Below are positions 47,751 to 57,067 of a stretch of DNA of 64,000 nt, in pieces. The stretch covers positions 1 to 64,000 of the forward strand of contig JBGALT010000009.1 of the NCBI GenBank assembly GCA_044223665.1, read 5' to 3'. Below the pieces are notes generated by a model. That model did no database searches and was not told the origin of the DNA. It saw only the letters and a list, made by a program, of their open reading frames with translations. How positions within the stretch are numbered: position 1 is the stretch's first letter; each line of letters opens with the position of its first letter. A program made the position numbers and the translations under genes. The DNA comes from JBBSAT01 sp044223665 (GTDB lineage Bacteria; Myxococcota_A; Polyangia; Polyangiales; Sandaracinaceae).

Positions 47751-48884
47751 GGGCGTCGTGGAGGCTTCGCCGTCGGACGGAGCGTCGGACGGCGCATCGC
47801 TCGCGCCGCCGCTGCCCGCGGGGCCGACGTGCACGCGCTCGACCCCCTCGGGGCTCCAGTCGTCGGCCGAGACGTCGCCGCTCTGGCCGATCTCGAAGCG
47901 GCCGTAGACGTAGGCGTGCGCGCCCCAGAAGCGGCGATCGCCGCCCGTCGGGCCCCAGGCGTTGTCGAGGTCGAGGATCCACTCGAAGCCTGCGCCGAGC
48001 GGGAAGTCGAGATCCTCGTCGGTGCGGATCGCCAGCGCGAGCGCCGTCTGGCCGAGGTCGGGGTCGCCGTCCATGCCGGCCGCGCTCGGCAGCGCCCAGG
48101 CGAGCAAGCTCGCACCGACGTCGACGACGTTGCCGAGGCGCAGCGCGGCGCCGGCCTCGAGCTGGAACATCATCTCCACGTTGCCGCGGCCGATGACGGT
48201 CTCGCCCGGCGCGAGCGAGGGAGCGAGCACCCTCGCACCGTAGTCGCCGTGGGTCGGCAGGAAGATCGGGATCGACGCGGTCGCGTTCACGACGATCCAG
48301 TCGACCGCCCAGCGGTACACGGCGGCCGGCCAGATCGTGAAGGCCTGGTCGGCCCACGCAGCGGGGTTTCGGAAGCTGGTGTGCCATGCGGACTGGCGCG
48401 TGAGCAGGCCGCGGGCGCCCGCGAAGCTGCCGGTGTTGAACTGGTCGGTGGCCGTCGGCAGCGCGATGCCGCCGCCGATCAGCAGCCGGTGCTCGGGGCC
48501 GACGTCGATGTTGGCGAAGCCCTCGAGCTCGATGTTGCCGAGCTCGGTCTGGTCGCTGGAGCTCGAGAGGTTGAGCGGGTCCGGCGAGGCGCTCGCCCAG
48601 GTGTGGATGAACGCGAGCGGGATGGACAGCTGCACGAGGAAGTCGCGGAAGTCGGCCTGCACCGACAGGTGCGACGCCCACACCGTGCCGCCGATGTCCG
48701 TGTGCCCACCGCCGACGATGGGATCGGAGTGGTTGCCGGTGAACAGGAAGTTGTCCCAGCGCGGCGTGATGCGGACGAAAGCGTCCGAGCGCGAGGGCGC
48801 GCCGAAGCCGAGGTCCTGCGCGGAAGCGGGCGCACCGATCGAGAGCGCGAGCGCGAGCGCGGTGGCGAAGGCGAGGCGCGTCAC
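47748..48884 (-). CDS. Outer-membrane beta-barrel-like protein, partner of a lipoprotein
   Basis: A 378-residue secreted protein whose GTG (48884) overlaps the preceding lipoprotein stop (GTGA). A signal peptide (LALALSIGAPASAQ) is followed by many alternating aromatic strands (GGTVWASHLSVQADFRDFLV, YRWAVDWIVVNATASIPIF), typical of an outer-membrane barrel. The C-terminal ~30 residues (GPAGSGGASDAPSDAPSDGE) are an extended low-complexity tail. Porin-like function is inferred only. Confidence 0.78.
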   Translation of the reverse strand: MTRLAFATALALALSIGAPASAQDLGFGAPSRSDAFVRITPRWDNFLFTGNHSDPIVGGGHTDIGGTVWASHLSVQADFRDFLVQLSIPLAFIHTWASASPDPLNLSSSSDQTELGNIELEGFANIDVGPEHRLLIGGGIALPTATDQFNTGSFAGARGLLTRQSAWHTSFRNPAAWADQAFTIWPAAVYRWAVDWIVVNATASIPIFLPTHGDYGARVLAPSLAPGETVIGRGNVEMMFQLEAGAALRLGNVVDVGASLLAWALPSAAGMDGDPDLGQTALALAIRTDEDLDFPLGAGFEWILDLDNAWGPTGGDRRFWGAHAYVYGRFEIGQSGDVSADDWSPEGVERVHVGPAGSGGASDAPSDAPSDGEASTTP

Positions 48885-49363
48885 AGGGTCGCGCACCGGA
48901 AGTGGGTGCCGGCCTTGTCGCTGATCTCGGTGCAGGAGGTGCCGCACGGGCAGCTCGTGTCGGTGAGACCGGTGCACCCGTCCTCGCAGACGCTCTGCGG
49001 GACGACGCCGCCCACGCTGACGCACGCCTGCATCTCTCCGCACGTGCCCTTGGCGCACTCGGCGTTCAGGTGCGTGAGGTACGCGGTGCAGTCGATTCCT
49101 CCGCTCGCGTCGGTGCCGGCATCCGGAGAGGAAGCGGCATCTTCGCCGGTCGCTGCGTCGCCCGTGCCGCCCGCATCGTCGGCCCCGCCCGCATCCCCGG
49201 CCCCGCCCGTGTCGGCCCCGACGCCGGTGTCCAGCGTCGAGCCCCCCGTGTCCTGGGCGCCACCGCCGTCGGTGCCGCCGCCGGTGCCACTGCTGCAGCC
49301 CGCCGCGGCGCCGAGACCGAGGAGAAGAACGAGCGAGAAGAGCGCACGGAGAGAAGAGGTCAT
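48881..49363 (-). CDS. Lipoprotein with Asp/Gly/Ala-rich stalk and Cys-rich end
   Basis: A 160-residue lipoprotein with lipobox AAAGC. A long stalk (about residues 23-88) is built of Gly, Asp, Ala, Ser and Thr (TDGGGAQDTGG), and a compact C-terminal domain (about 90-160) has about ten cysteines (NAECAKGTCGEMQACVSVGG, CEDGCTGLTDTSCPCGTSC). This is the usual layout of myxobacterial surface lipoproteins. Overlaps the barrel gene by 4 bp, so the two are co-expressed. Confidence 0.82.
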   Translation of the reverse strand: MTSSLRALFSLVLLLGLGAAAGCSSGTGGGTDGGGAQDTGGSTLDTGVGADTGGAGDAGGADDAGGTGDAATGEDAASSPDAGTDASGGIDCTAYLTHLNAECAKGTCGEMQACVSVGGVVPQSVCEDGCTGLTDTSCPCGTSCTEISDKAGTHFRCATL

Positions 49364-49385
49364 CGGCGCGTTGTAACGCGAACGA

Positions 49386-50774
49386 TCACTCGGCGCCCGA
49401 ATCCGTGTCGTCCTCGGTGCGGCGGATGCCGAGAGCCTTCATTTTTTTGTAGAGATGGCTCCGCTCGAGGCCCAGGCCCTCCGCCGTTCGCGTCATGTGG
49501 CCCTGGTGGTGCTCGAGCGCGCGCAGGACGAGGTCGCGCTCCGCCTCACGCACCATCGCCTCGAGCGGCGTGCCTGGGCGGTAGTAGCCGCCCGTCGGCG
49601 CGCCGCCCGCCATCGGCAGCTGCGCGCGCACGTCGGCCTCGGTGATCTCGTCCTCGAGCGTCAGGATGACGAGGCGCTCCACCAGGTTGCGGAGCTCGCG
49701 CACGTTGCCCGGATAGTCGTAGCGACCGAGCGCCGCGAGCGCGCCGTCGGTGAACGACTTGCCGCGTCGATCGTTGGCGATGCACGCCGCGCGCAGGAAG
49801 TGCCCGGCGAGGAGCGGCACGTCCTCGATGCGATCGCGCAGGCTCGGCACGCGCAGCGGCACCACGTTGAGGCGATCGAAGAGATCGGCGCGGAAGCGGC
49901 CCTCGTCGATCTCCTTGCGGAGCGGCTTGTTCGTCGCCGCCACCACGCGCACGTCGACCTCGATCACGTCGCCGCCGCCGACGCGCTCGAGCTCGCCCTC
50001 TTGCAGCACGCGCAAGAGCTTGGCCTGCATCGGCGAGGGCATGTCGCCCACCTCGTCGAGGAAGAGCGTGCCCTTGCTCGCGCGCTCGAACTTGCCGCGG
50101 CGCTGCTTGGTCGCGCCGGTGAACGAGCCGGCCTCGTGGCCGAAGAGCTCGCTCTCGATGAGCTCGGCGGGGACGGCGGCGCAGTTGAGCTTCTCGAAGG
50201 GGCCCTTGTGGCGCTTGCTGCCCTTGTGGATCGCGGCGGCGACGAGCTCCTTGCCGCTGCCGCGCTCGCCGGTGACGAGCACCGTGGCGACGGCCGACGC
50301 GGCGAGCTCGATCTGCTCCTTCAGCTTGCGCATCGCGGCGCTCTCGCCGAGCAGGCCCGTCTCGCCGCCCGAGCGCTCGCGCAGGGCCCTGTTCTCGCGC
50401 TCGAGCTTGGTGAACTCGAGCGCACGATCGAGCGAGAGGAGCAGGCGCTCGGTGCCGATGGGCTTCTCGATGAAGTCGTGGGCACCGAGGCGCGTCGCCT
50501 CGACGGCCGTCTCGATCGAGCCCTGCCCGCTCATCACGATCACGGGCGACTCGATGGCCTGCTCGCGCAGCGACTTGAGAAGCGTCAGACCGTCCATCCC
50601 CGGCATGTTCACGTCGATGAGGTAGCCGTCGTAGGCCTTGGTGCGGGCCTTCTCGAGGGCGATCTGGGCGCTCCCGGCCACGTCGACGTCGAAGTCCTCG
50701 ACGCGGAGCGCGCGCGAGAGCGTCGCCAGGATGTTCTTCTCGTCGTCGACGATGAGGATCGAGCCACGCGTCAT
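49386..50774 (-). CDS. NtrC-family sigma54-dependent response regulator
   Basis: A 462-residue transcription activator. Receiver (about 1-118): acidic pocket IVDDEKN, phospho-Asp in YLIDVNMPGMDG, Lys in FIEKPIG. Central AAA domain (about 140-375): Walker A GERGSGKELVAAAIH, sigma54 contact loop GSFTGA in ELFGHEAGSFTGATKQRRG, Walker B GTLFLDEVGDM, and VNRNLP-like YDYPGNVRELRNLVERL. C-terminal Fis HTH: RTAEGLGLERSHLYKKMKAL. Intact motifs suggest it is an active enhancer-binding protein, unlike the NtrC-like gene at 39540. The cognate kinase is not adjacent. Confidence 0.95.
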   Translation of the reverse strand: MTRGSILIVDDEKNILATLSRALRVEDFDVDVAGSAQIALEKARTKAYDGYLIDVNMPGMDGLTLLKSLREQAIESPVIVMSGQGSIETAVEATRLGAHDFIEKPIGTERLLLSLDRALEFTKLERENRALRERSGGETGLLGESAAMRKLKEQIELAASAVATVLVTGERGSGKELVAAAIHKGSKRHKGPFEKLNCAAVPAELIESELFGHEAGSFTGATKQRRGKFERASKGTLFLDEVGDMPSPMQAKLLRVLQEGELERVGGGDVIEVDVRVVAATNKPLRKEIDEGRFRADLFDRLNVVPLRVPSLRDRIEDVPLLAGHFLRAACIANDRRGKSFTDGALAALGRYDYPGNVRELRNLVERLVILTLEDEITEADVRAQLPMAGGAPTGGYYRPGTPLEAMVREAERDLVLRALEHHQGHMTRTAEGLGLERSHLYKKMKALGIRRTEDDTDSGAE

Positions 50775-50901
50775 GGGGCGCGAGCGTAACACCGGGCGCG
50801 CGCCGCCTCGACCTGGCGCGTACGCCGCGCGACCGAAGCGGTAGGATCGCGGCGATGCGGCTCCCGCGCTCGTCAGGACTGCGCGAGCGACTCGTCGCGC
50901 G

Positions 50902-52188
<1,287 letters not shown>

Positions 52189-52335
52189 GGCCACCCTCCA
52201 GAGCGCCAGCTCGCCCTGCGGCGACGGCGCGATGATCTCTGACATCCGCTCGCCGCCATGGGAAGGCAAAACCCGAGCGCCAGGACCGGCCGACGCGGCC
52301 CCGTCCCGTGGTCATCGAGCGCGGGCGCTGAGGAG

Positions 52336-53109
52336 CTACTTCGCGACGCGCTGCTGGGCGCGCGCGTAGCGTGCCGGCGGGCGGCCGACGGCGGCGCCGA
52401 AGTCCCGGACGAAGTGAGCTTGGTCGGAGTAGCCGAGCTCCTGTGCGAGCGCCGCGTGATCGACGGCGTCGCCCGCCTCGAGTCGCGCCGCGGCCTCCTG
52501 CAGGCGATAGCGCCGGAGGAGCTGCTTCGGCGTGAACCCCACGAGCGCGCGCAGCCGTCGCTCGAGCGTGCGCACGGTGACGCCGACCCTCGCGGCGAGC
52601 ACCTCGGCGCGGCCGATGGTGCGCTCGCTCTCGGCGAGCGCGACCCAGCGCTCGACCTCTTCGGCCTGCGGATCCACGCGCGGCTCCTCGGCGAGCCAGT
52701 ACGCATCGAGCGCCGCCACCGCTTCGGCATCGCTCCCGCCGCCGAACGCGAGCGCGCGCACGGGCTCCACGTCGCCGCGGAAGATCGCGGCGAAGCGGCC
52801 GGGGCGCGCGAAGCGATGGGCCGGCGCGCGCGCCATCGCCGCGAGCCCCGTGGGCCGGAACAACGTGCCGAACACCGCGCCCTCCCCCTCGAGCGTGCGA
52901 TCGAAGCGATGGGCCGCGGAGAGCCCGACCGTGTCGGTGCTCTGCTCGATCACCGCGTTCGCCGTCGGCAGCGGCAGCACCGACTGCACGAAGGGCTCGG
53001 CCAGCTGCCAGCGGATGAGCCAGTAGTGCCGCACGAAGGGCGCGAGCGCGGGCGCCGGGAGGCGTCGCGTCACAACGAACGTGCGCGCCGCCCGCGCCGG
53101 GTCGAGCAT
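52336..53109 (-). CDS. AraC-family transcription regulator
   Basis: A 257-residue regulator. The N-terminal half (RRLPAPALAPFVRHYWLIRW, SVLPLPTANAVIEQ) matches the beta-barrel sensor typical of AraC/DUF6597 proteins. The C-terminal half has two helix-turn-helix units: LAARVGVTVRTLERRLRALV and LAQELGYSDQAHFVRDFGAAVGRPPARY, the classic AraC signature. The ATG at 53109 starts MLDPARAART, fitting the family; longer starts add an unrelated extension. It diverges from the interrupted GFA gene. Confidence 0.92.
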   Translation of the reverse strand: MLDPARAARTFVVTRRLPAPALAPFVRHYWLIRWQLAEPFVQSVLPLPTANAVIEQSTDTVGLSAAHRFDRTLEGEGAVFGTLFRPTGLAAMARAPAHRFARPGRFAAIFRGDVEPVRALAFGGGSDAEAVAALDAYWLAEEPRVDPQAEEVERWVALAESERTIGRAEVLAARVGVTVRTLERRLRALVGFTPKQLLRRYRLQEAAARLEAGDAVDHAALAQELGYSDQAHFVRDFGAAVGRPPARYARAQQRVAK

Positions 53110-53178
53110 CGCGCCGCGCGGCTCCAGCTTGTCGCGTTCCTCCAAGACGGCTCCTCGCGCCCGGGCTACGAAGCCCGC

Positions 53179-53700
53179 ATGACCCGCTACCACGGAAGCT
53201 GCCACTGCGGTGCCGTCCAGTTCGACGTCGAGGGCCTCGACCTCGAGAACGCCGCCACCTGCAACTGCTCGATCTGCGGCCGCACCGGCGCGCTGATGCT
53301 CTTCGTCCGGGTGGGAATGCTCTATAACGTCGTCGGCCGCGAGCAGATGACCGACTACCAGTTTGCGTCCGCGAGGACGCAACCCTGGCGACATAGGCCG
53401 CGCAAGGCGCGGCGCAGATCACGATGGGAGAGACGGTTGGAAACACCTGCTTGCTCTGTGTGATCTGCGCGGCGCGCTGCGCGCCGCCTGTGTGCCCAGG
53501 GTGCGCCCAAACGGTCGCAACTCGGTAAGAAGCGCACGCACCACGCGTTCTGCGCCACGTGTGGCATCCGGCCCTTCGCGTGGGGCCCGGGCCACGACGG
53601 CGCCGAGTGGGCGATGGTGAACGTGCGCTGCCTCGACGGCGTGAACGTGCACGACATCGAGGTGAAGAAGGACAAGCGCTACGACGGGCGCGCGCTCTAG
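53179..53700 (+). pseudogene. GFA/CENP-V-fold zinc protein interrupted by a fold-back element
   Basis: The first part (MTRYHGSCHCGAVQFDVEGL ... CNCSICGRTGAL) and last part (HHAFCATCGIRPFAWGPGHD ...) are the two halves of a glutathione-dependent formaldehyde-activating-enzyme (GFA) fold, with the Cys zinc ligands CHCG, CxCSIC and CATC. Between them sits the 158-bp element at 53363-53520. Net insertion is about 159 bp, so the outer frame is kept, but a TGA inside the element (53461-53463) stops translation after about 94 residues. Removal of the insert rejoins TDYQF directly to GKKRTHHAFC. The product is likely non-functional. Confidence 0.9.
53363..53520 (-). mobile_element. Fold-back (REPIN/MITE-like) element, copy B, inserted in GFA gene
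   Basis: A 158-bp element, the inverted counterpart of 40960-41115. Read on the minus strand it starts TTGCGACCG and ends with the hairpin TTGCGTCC/GGACGCAA. Short imperfect terminal inverted repeats (TTGCGWCC) bound it, its halves are imperfectly complementary, and no transposase is encoded. Insertion in a conserved coding sequence is direct evidence of past mobility. No clear target-site duplication is visible. Confidence 0.87.
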
Positions 53701-53760
53701 CGGGTTTTCGCACGGCGCCCGCGGACGGGGCGCGGCGGGCGAGGTGTACGCTCGCGCGTC

Positions 53761-55753
53761 ATGCGTATCCGCGTCGGCCTCGCCTTTCTTCTCTCCGCGC
53801 TCGCGAGCGCGTGCACGACGAATCCGCCTCCCGCCGAGGTCGATGGCGGCGGAGGCGCGGTGGACGCGGGGGTCGATGCGCCGGACGCGTACGCGCGCCC
53901 CGACACCGGGCCGCGCCCCGATGCGTGGATCGAGCCCGACTTCGACACGTCGACGACGTGGCGCGCCGCGCCACTGGCCTGCCCGAGCGGCCCCGCGCAC
54001 CGCGGGCCGCGCGACCTCGGCGCGCAGCGGCGCTTCGCGCTCTCGGTGCTGCACTACAACGTCCAGTACGTCGCCGGCGGCCTGGCCGGGGCCACCATCG
54101 GCGGCCGCGAGCCCTTCCCCGACTGGGGCGACGACCGCGTGCAGGACGCGATCGTCACCGAGTCGCTCGTGCCCGTGCTCGAGCTGCTCGACCGGCACCC
54201 GAGCTGGACGCTCTCGATCGAGATGCAGGGCTACATGGTCGAGGTGATGCTCGCGCGCCATCGCGACGTCGCGCAGCACCTGTCGGACCTCGTGCGCAGC
54301 GGACAGGTCGAGCTCGTCTCGTTCCACTACTCCGATCAGCTCTTCCTGGCTTACCCGCGCGAGCACATGGATCGCAGCCACGCCCTGAACGCGCGCGTGC
54401 TGGGCGACGGATGCCTCGAGGCGTCCGGCCCCGTCTTCACGCAGGAAGGACAGTTCGGCGAGGGCATGGCCGACCTGCTCGGCGCGGGCCACGACGCGGT
54501 GGTCATGCTCCCGAAGAACCTCTTCTCGCACGAGCACGGCGAGGCGGTCCCCGAGCCCTACTATCTCTCGCACGGCGTGCCGGTGGTCGTCTCGGGACGG
54601 GGCGCGACGGAGCCGACGCTCGGGTTCGAGTCCGTCTGGATCTACATGGACGACGCCGAGCTGCTCGCGACGAACCGCAACAATCCGTACCTCGGGCCGA
54701 GCTTCGTGGCCGACCCCGCGGCCGTCGCGGCGTTCGAGACCGAGCTCGAGCAGCTCGAAGCGTCGGGCTTCGTGATCGCCGGCGTCGGTGACTGGGTCGC
54801 GACGCTCGACGGCGCGGGCTACACGGCGCCCCCGCTCCCCTCGATGCTCGACGGAACGTGGCAGCCCGACGACACCGGCAACGTCGCGCGGTGGATGGGC
54901 AACACCGGCTCGTTCGCCGCGACCGAGCGCGACAACGCCGTCCTCACGGGCAACGCGGCCGCGGGACGAGAGGTGCTCGCCGCGGAGCTGGCGGTGTCCC
55001 GCGGCGAGCACGGCCGGGCACGCCGTCCCGGGCGCCGACGAAGAGATCGCCCGCGCGTGGCGCGACCTCCTGATCGGCGAAGTGAGCGACTCGACCGGCT
55101 GGAACCCGCTGGGCACCGAGGTCTACTACGGCCAGCACCACGCCGAGCTCGCGCGCACGCGGGCGCACGCGACGACGCTCGCCGCGGCGAGCGCGCTCGA
55201 TCGCCCCACCCTTCGTGGTCGACACGGCGCTCGGGACCGTCACCGCCGGCGCCACGCTCCCCACGCTCGAGGCCGACCTCGCCCCGCCGTTCGCCGTCGC
55301 CGCGCCGCGGCGGCCCTACACGACCGAGTGGCAGCGCGTCGTCGGCGGAAGTGACCACCACGTCCTCACGGTCACCTTCGCAGCCGGCAGCGGCTATCCG
55401 GCGATCGTCTTCGATTGGACGCTCGATCGCGTGCGCTACACGCCCGCCCTGCTCGACGGCACGACGGTCGATCTCCCGCTCTCGGACTTCGAGATCGTGG
55501 CGACCGCGATCTGATCGACGACGGCCCGTTCGGGCTCGCAGACGATCGCTGGCTGATCCTCGACACGAGCACGATCGCGCTGGCCGCGCGCCTCGATCCC
55601 ATCGCGCACACCGTCGCCTTCGAGGACCGGAGCGTCCCCGAGGCGGAGGGCGCGCGCTGGGTGTTCCACGTCGTGACCGGCCCCAGCGCCCGCGCGCTCG
55701 CGGTCGCCGATCGGGTGAGCCTGCACCCGCTCGTGCTCGTCGAAGGGCCCTGA
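53761..55753 (+). pseudogene. Lipoprotein with glycosidase/deacetylase-like domain, three frameshifts
   Basis: The gene starts with a lipoprotein signal (lipobox ASAC, then an Asp/Gly stalk) and a barrel-like domain: LHYNVQYVAGG, LSIEMQGYMVEVMLARHRDV, QVELVSFHYSDQLFLAYPRE, TQEGQFGEGMADLLGAG. This order recalls GH57/GH38-type (beta/alpha) barrels; exact class is inferred. The frame breaks three times. One extra G near 55013, one extra C near 55205, and one missing G near 55508 restore a continuous ~663-residue protein through GHAVPGADEEIARAWRD, PPFVVDTALGTVTAG and DLIDDGPFGLADDRW to LHPLVLVEGP. Each is a single-base change in a C/G-rich run, so assembly error is as likely as real decay. Confidence 0.8.
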
Positions 55754-55831
55754 CAGCCCAGACCCCGATCGCGCCCGCACGAAGAAGACGGGGTCTTTTC
55801 GCGCGGACGGAGGCACACTGCTCGATCGACG

Positions 55832-57067
55832 ATGAAGACGACACGCATGGGCCCAGGCACGGGCGTGCTGGGGACCGACGCCGGCCCGACCGAGGCGCGC
55901 CCGGTCATCGTCCGGGTCACGACGGGCAAGGAGCGCGGGCAGGAGAAGCGCCTCGACGGAGGGACCTTGAGCGTCGGCTCCCACCCCGAGGCCGACCTCG
56001 TGCTCTCGGACAGCACCGTCTCCCGCTACCACGCGGAGCTCGCGCTCTTGCCGCACGGCGTGCGGGTCAAGGACCTCGGCTCGACGAACGGGACGTTCCT
56101 CGGCGACTCCCGCATCGAGTCGGCGATCCTGCAGCCGGGCGCCGAGGTGCGGGTCGGGCGCACGCGGCTCGAGGTGATCGCGGCCGATCTGCCGGCGCCG
56201 GAGCTTCCGTCGGAGCTCGTCCGCTTCGGCCGGCTCGTGGGCGCGAGCGCCCCGATGCGGCGCGCCTTCGGTCAGCTCGATCGCGCGGCGAGCGGCGATG
56301 CGCCCGTGTGGATCCACGGCGAGAGCGGCACCGGCAAGTCGGAGGCCGCGCGCGCGCTGCACGACTCGTCCTTGCGACAAGCGGCGCCCTTCGTGGCGCT
56401 CGACCTCGACCCGCGCACGGCGCAGGCGGCGATCCCGGCCGCGATCGAGGCCGTGCGGGGGGGCACGCTCGTGCTCGAGCGCGTGGACGAGACGACGGGC
56501 ACGGTGCAGGAGGCCGTCCTGCGGCTGCTCGAGGCCCGCGAGCGGCGCGCGTTCGACGCGCGCCTGGTGACGACCTCGACCCGCGAGCCGCGCGCCGCCG
56601 TCGAGGCAGGCCTCGTGCGCCGCGAGATCTTCTTCCACCTCGGCGCCGTGCGCGTCGAGCTGGTCCCGCTCCGCGAGCGGCTGGAGGACCTGCCCAAGCT
56701 CGTCGAAGCGATCGCCCAAGAGCTCGGGGTGCCCGACGTGCGTCTCGGCGCGGCCGAGCTCGGAGCGCTGCGCGGGCAGGAGCTGCGCGGGAACGTCCGC
56801 GAGCTGCGCCGCACGATCGAAGAGACGCTGCTGCGCGGCCGCGGCGCCCGGGCGAGTGGCCCCGGCCCCACGGCGGCGCTCGACGACGGCGATCTCGTGC
56901 GGCTTCCGTTCAAGGAAGCGAAGGAGAAGCTGCTCGACGCGTTCGAGAAGCGATACGTCGAGGAGCTGCTCGACCGCGCCGGCGGCAACGTCTCGCGCGC
57001 GGCCGACGAGGCCGGCATCGATCGCAACCACCTCGCGCGGCTCGCGAAGAAGCACGGGCTGCGATGA
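55832..57067 (+). CDS. FHA domain fused to a reduced sigma54-type AAA regulator
   Basis: A 411-residue protein. The FHA phosphothreonine-binding domain (about 25-115) has GSHPEADLVLSDSTVSRYHAEL and LGSTNGTFLGD. A shortened AAA region (about 130-330) has Walker A WIHGESGTGKSEAARALH and Walker-B-like GGTLVLERVDE, but the ~40-residue segment that carries ELFGHEKGAFTGA in sigma54 activators is absent. A Fis-like HTH ends the protein (GGNVSRAADEAGIDRNHLARLAKKHGL). It probably binds DNA in response to Ser/Thr phosphorylation but not as a classical sigma54 activator. Stop overlaps the AroKB start (ATGA). Confidence 0.9.
   Translation: MKTTRMGPGTGVLGTDAGPTEARPVIVRVTTGKERGQEKRLDGGTLSVGSHPEADLVLSDSTVSRYHAELALLPHGVRVKDLGSTNGTFLGDSRIESAILQPGAEVRVGRTRLEVIAADLPAPELPSELVRFGRLVGASAPMRRAFGQLDRAASGDAPVWIHGESGTGKSEAARALHDSSLRQAAPFVALDLDPRTAQAAIPAAIEAVRGGTLVLERVDETTGTVQEAVLRLLEARERRAFDARLVTTSTREPRAAVEAGLVRREIFFHLGAVRVELVPLRERLEDLPKLVEAIAQELGVPDVRLGAAELGALRGQELRGNVRELRRTIEETLLRGRGARASGPGPTAALDDGDLVRLPFKEAKEKLLDAFEKRYVEELLDRAGGNVSRAADEAGIDRNHLARLAKKHGLR

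Noticed and set aside
53461..53463. Selenocysteine or readthrough at the TGA in the GFA gene
   Set aside because: The TGA lies inside the inserted element, which is present elsewhere in non-coding DNA.
55000..55515. Programmed frameshifting in the glycosidase-like gene
   Set aside because: Three shifts in different directions with no slippery heptamer; simple indels explain them better.
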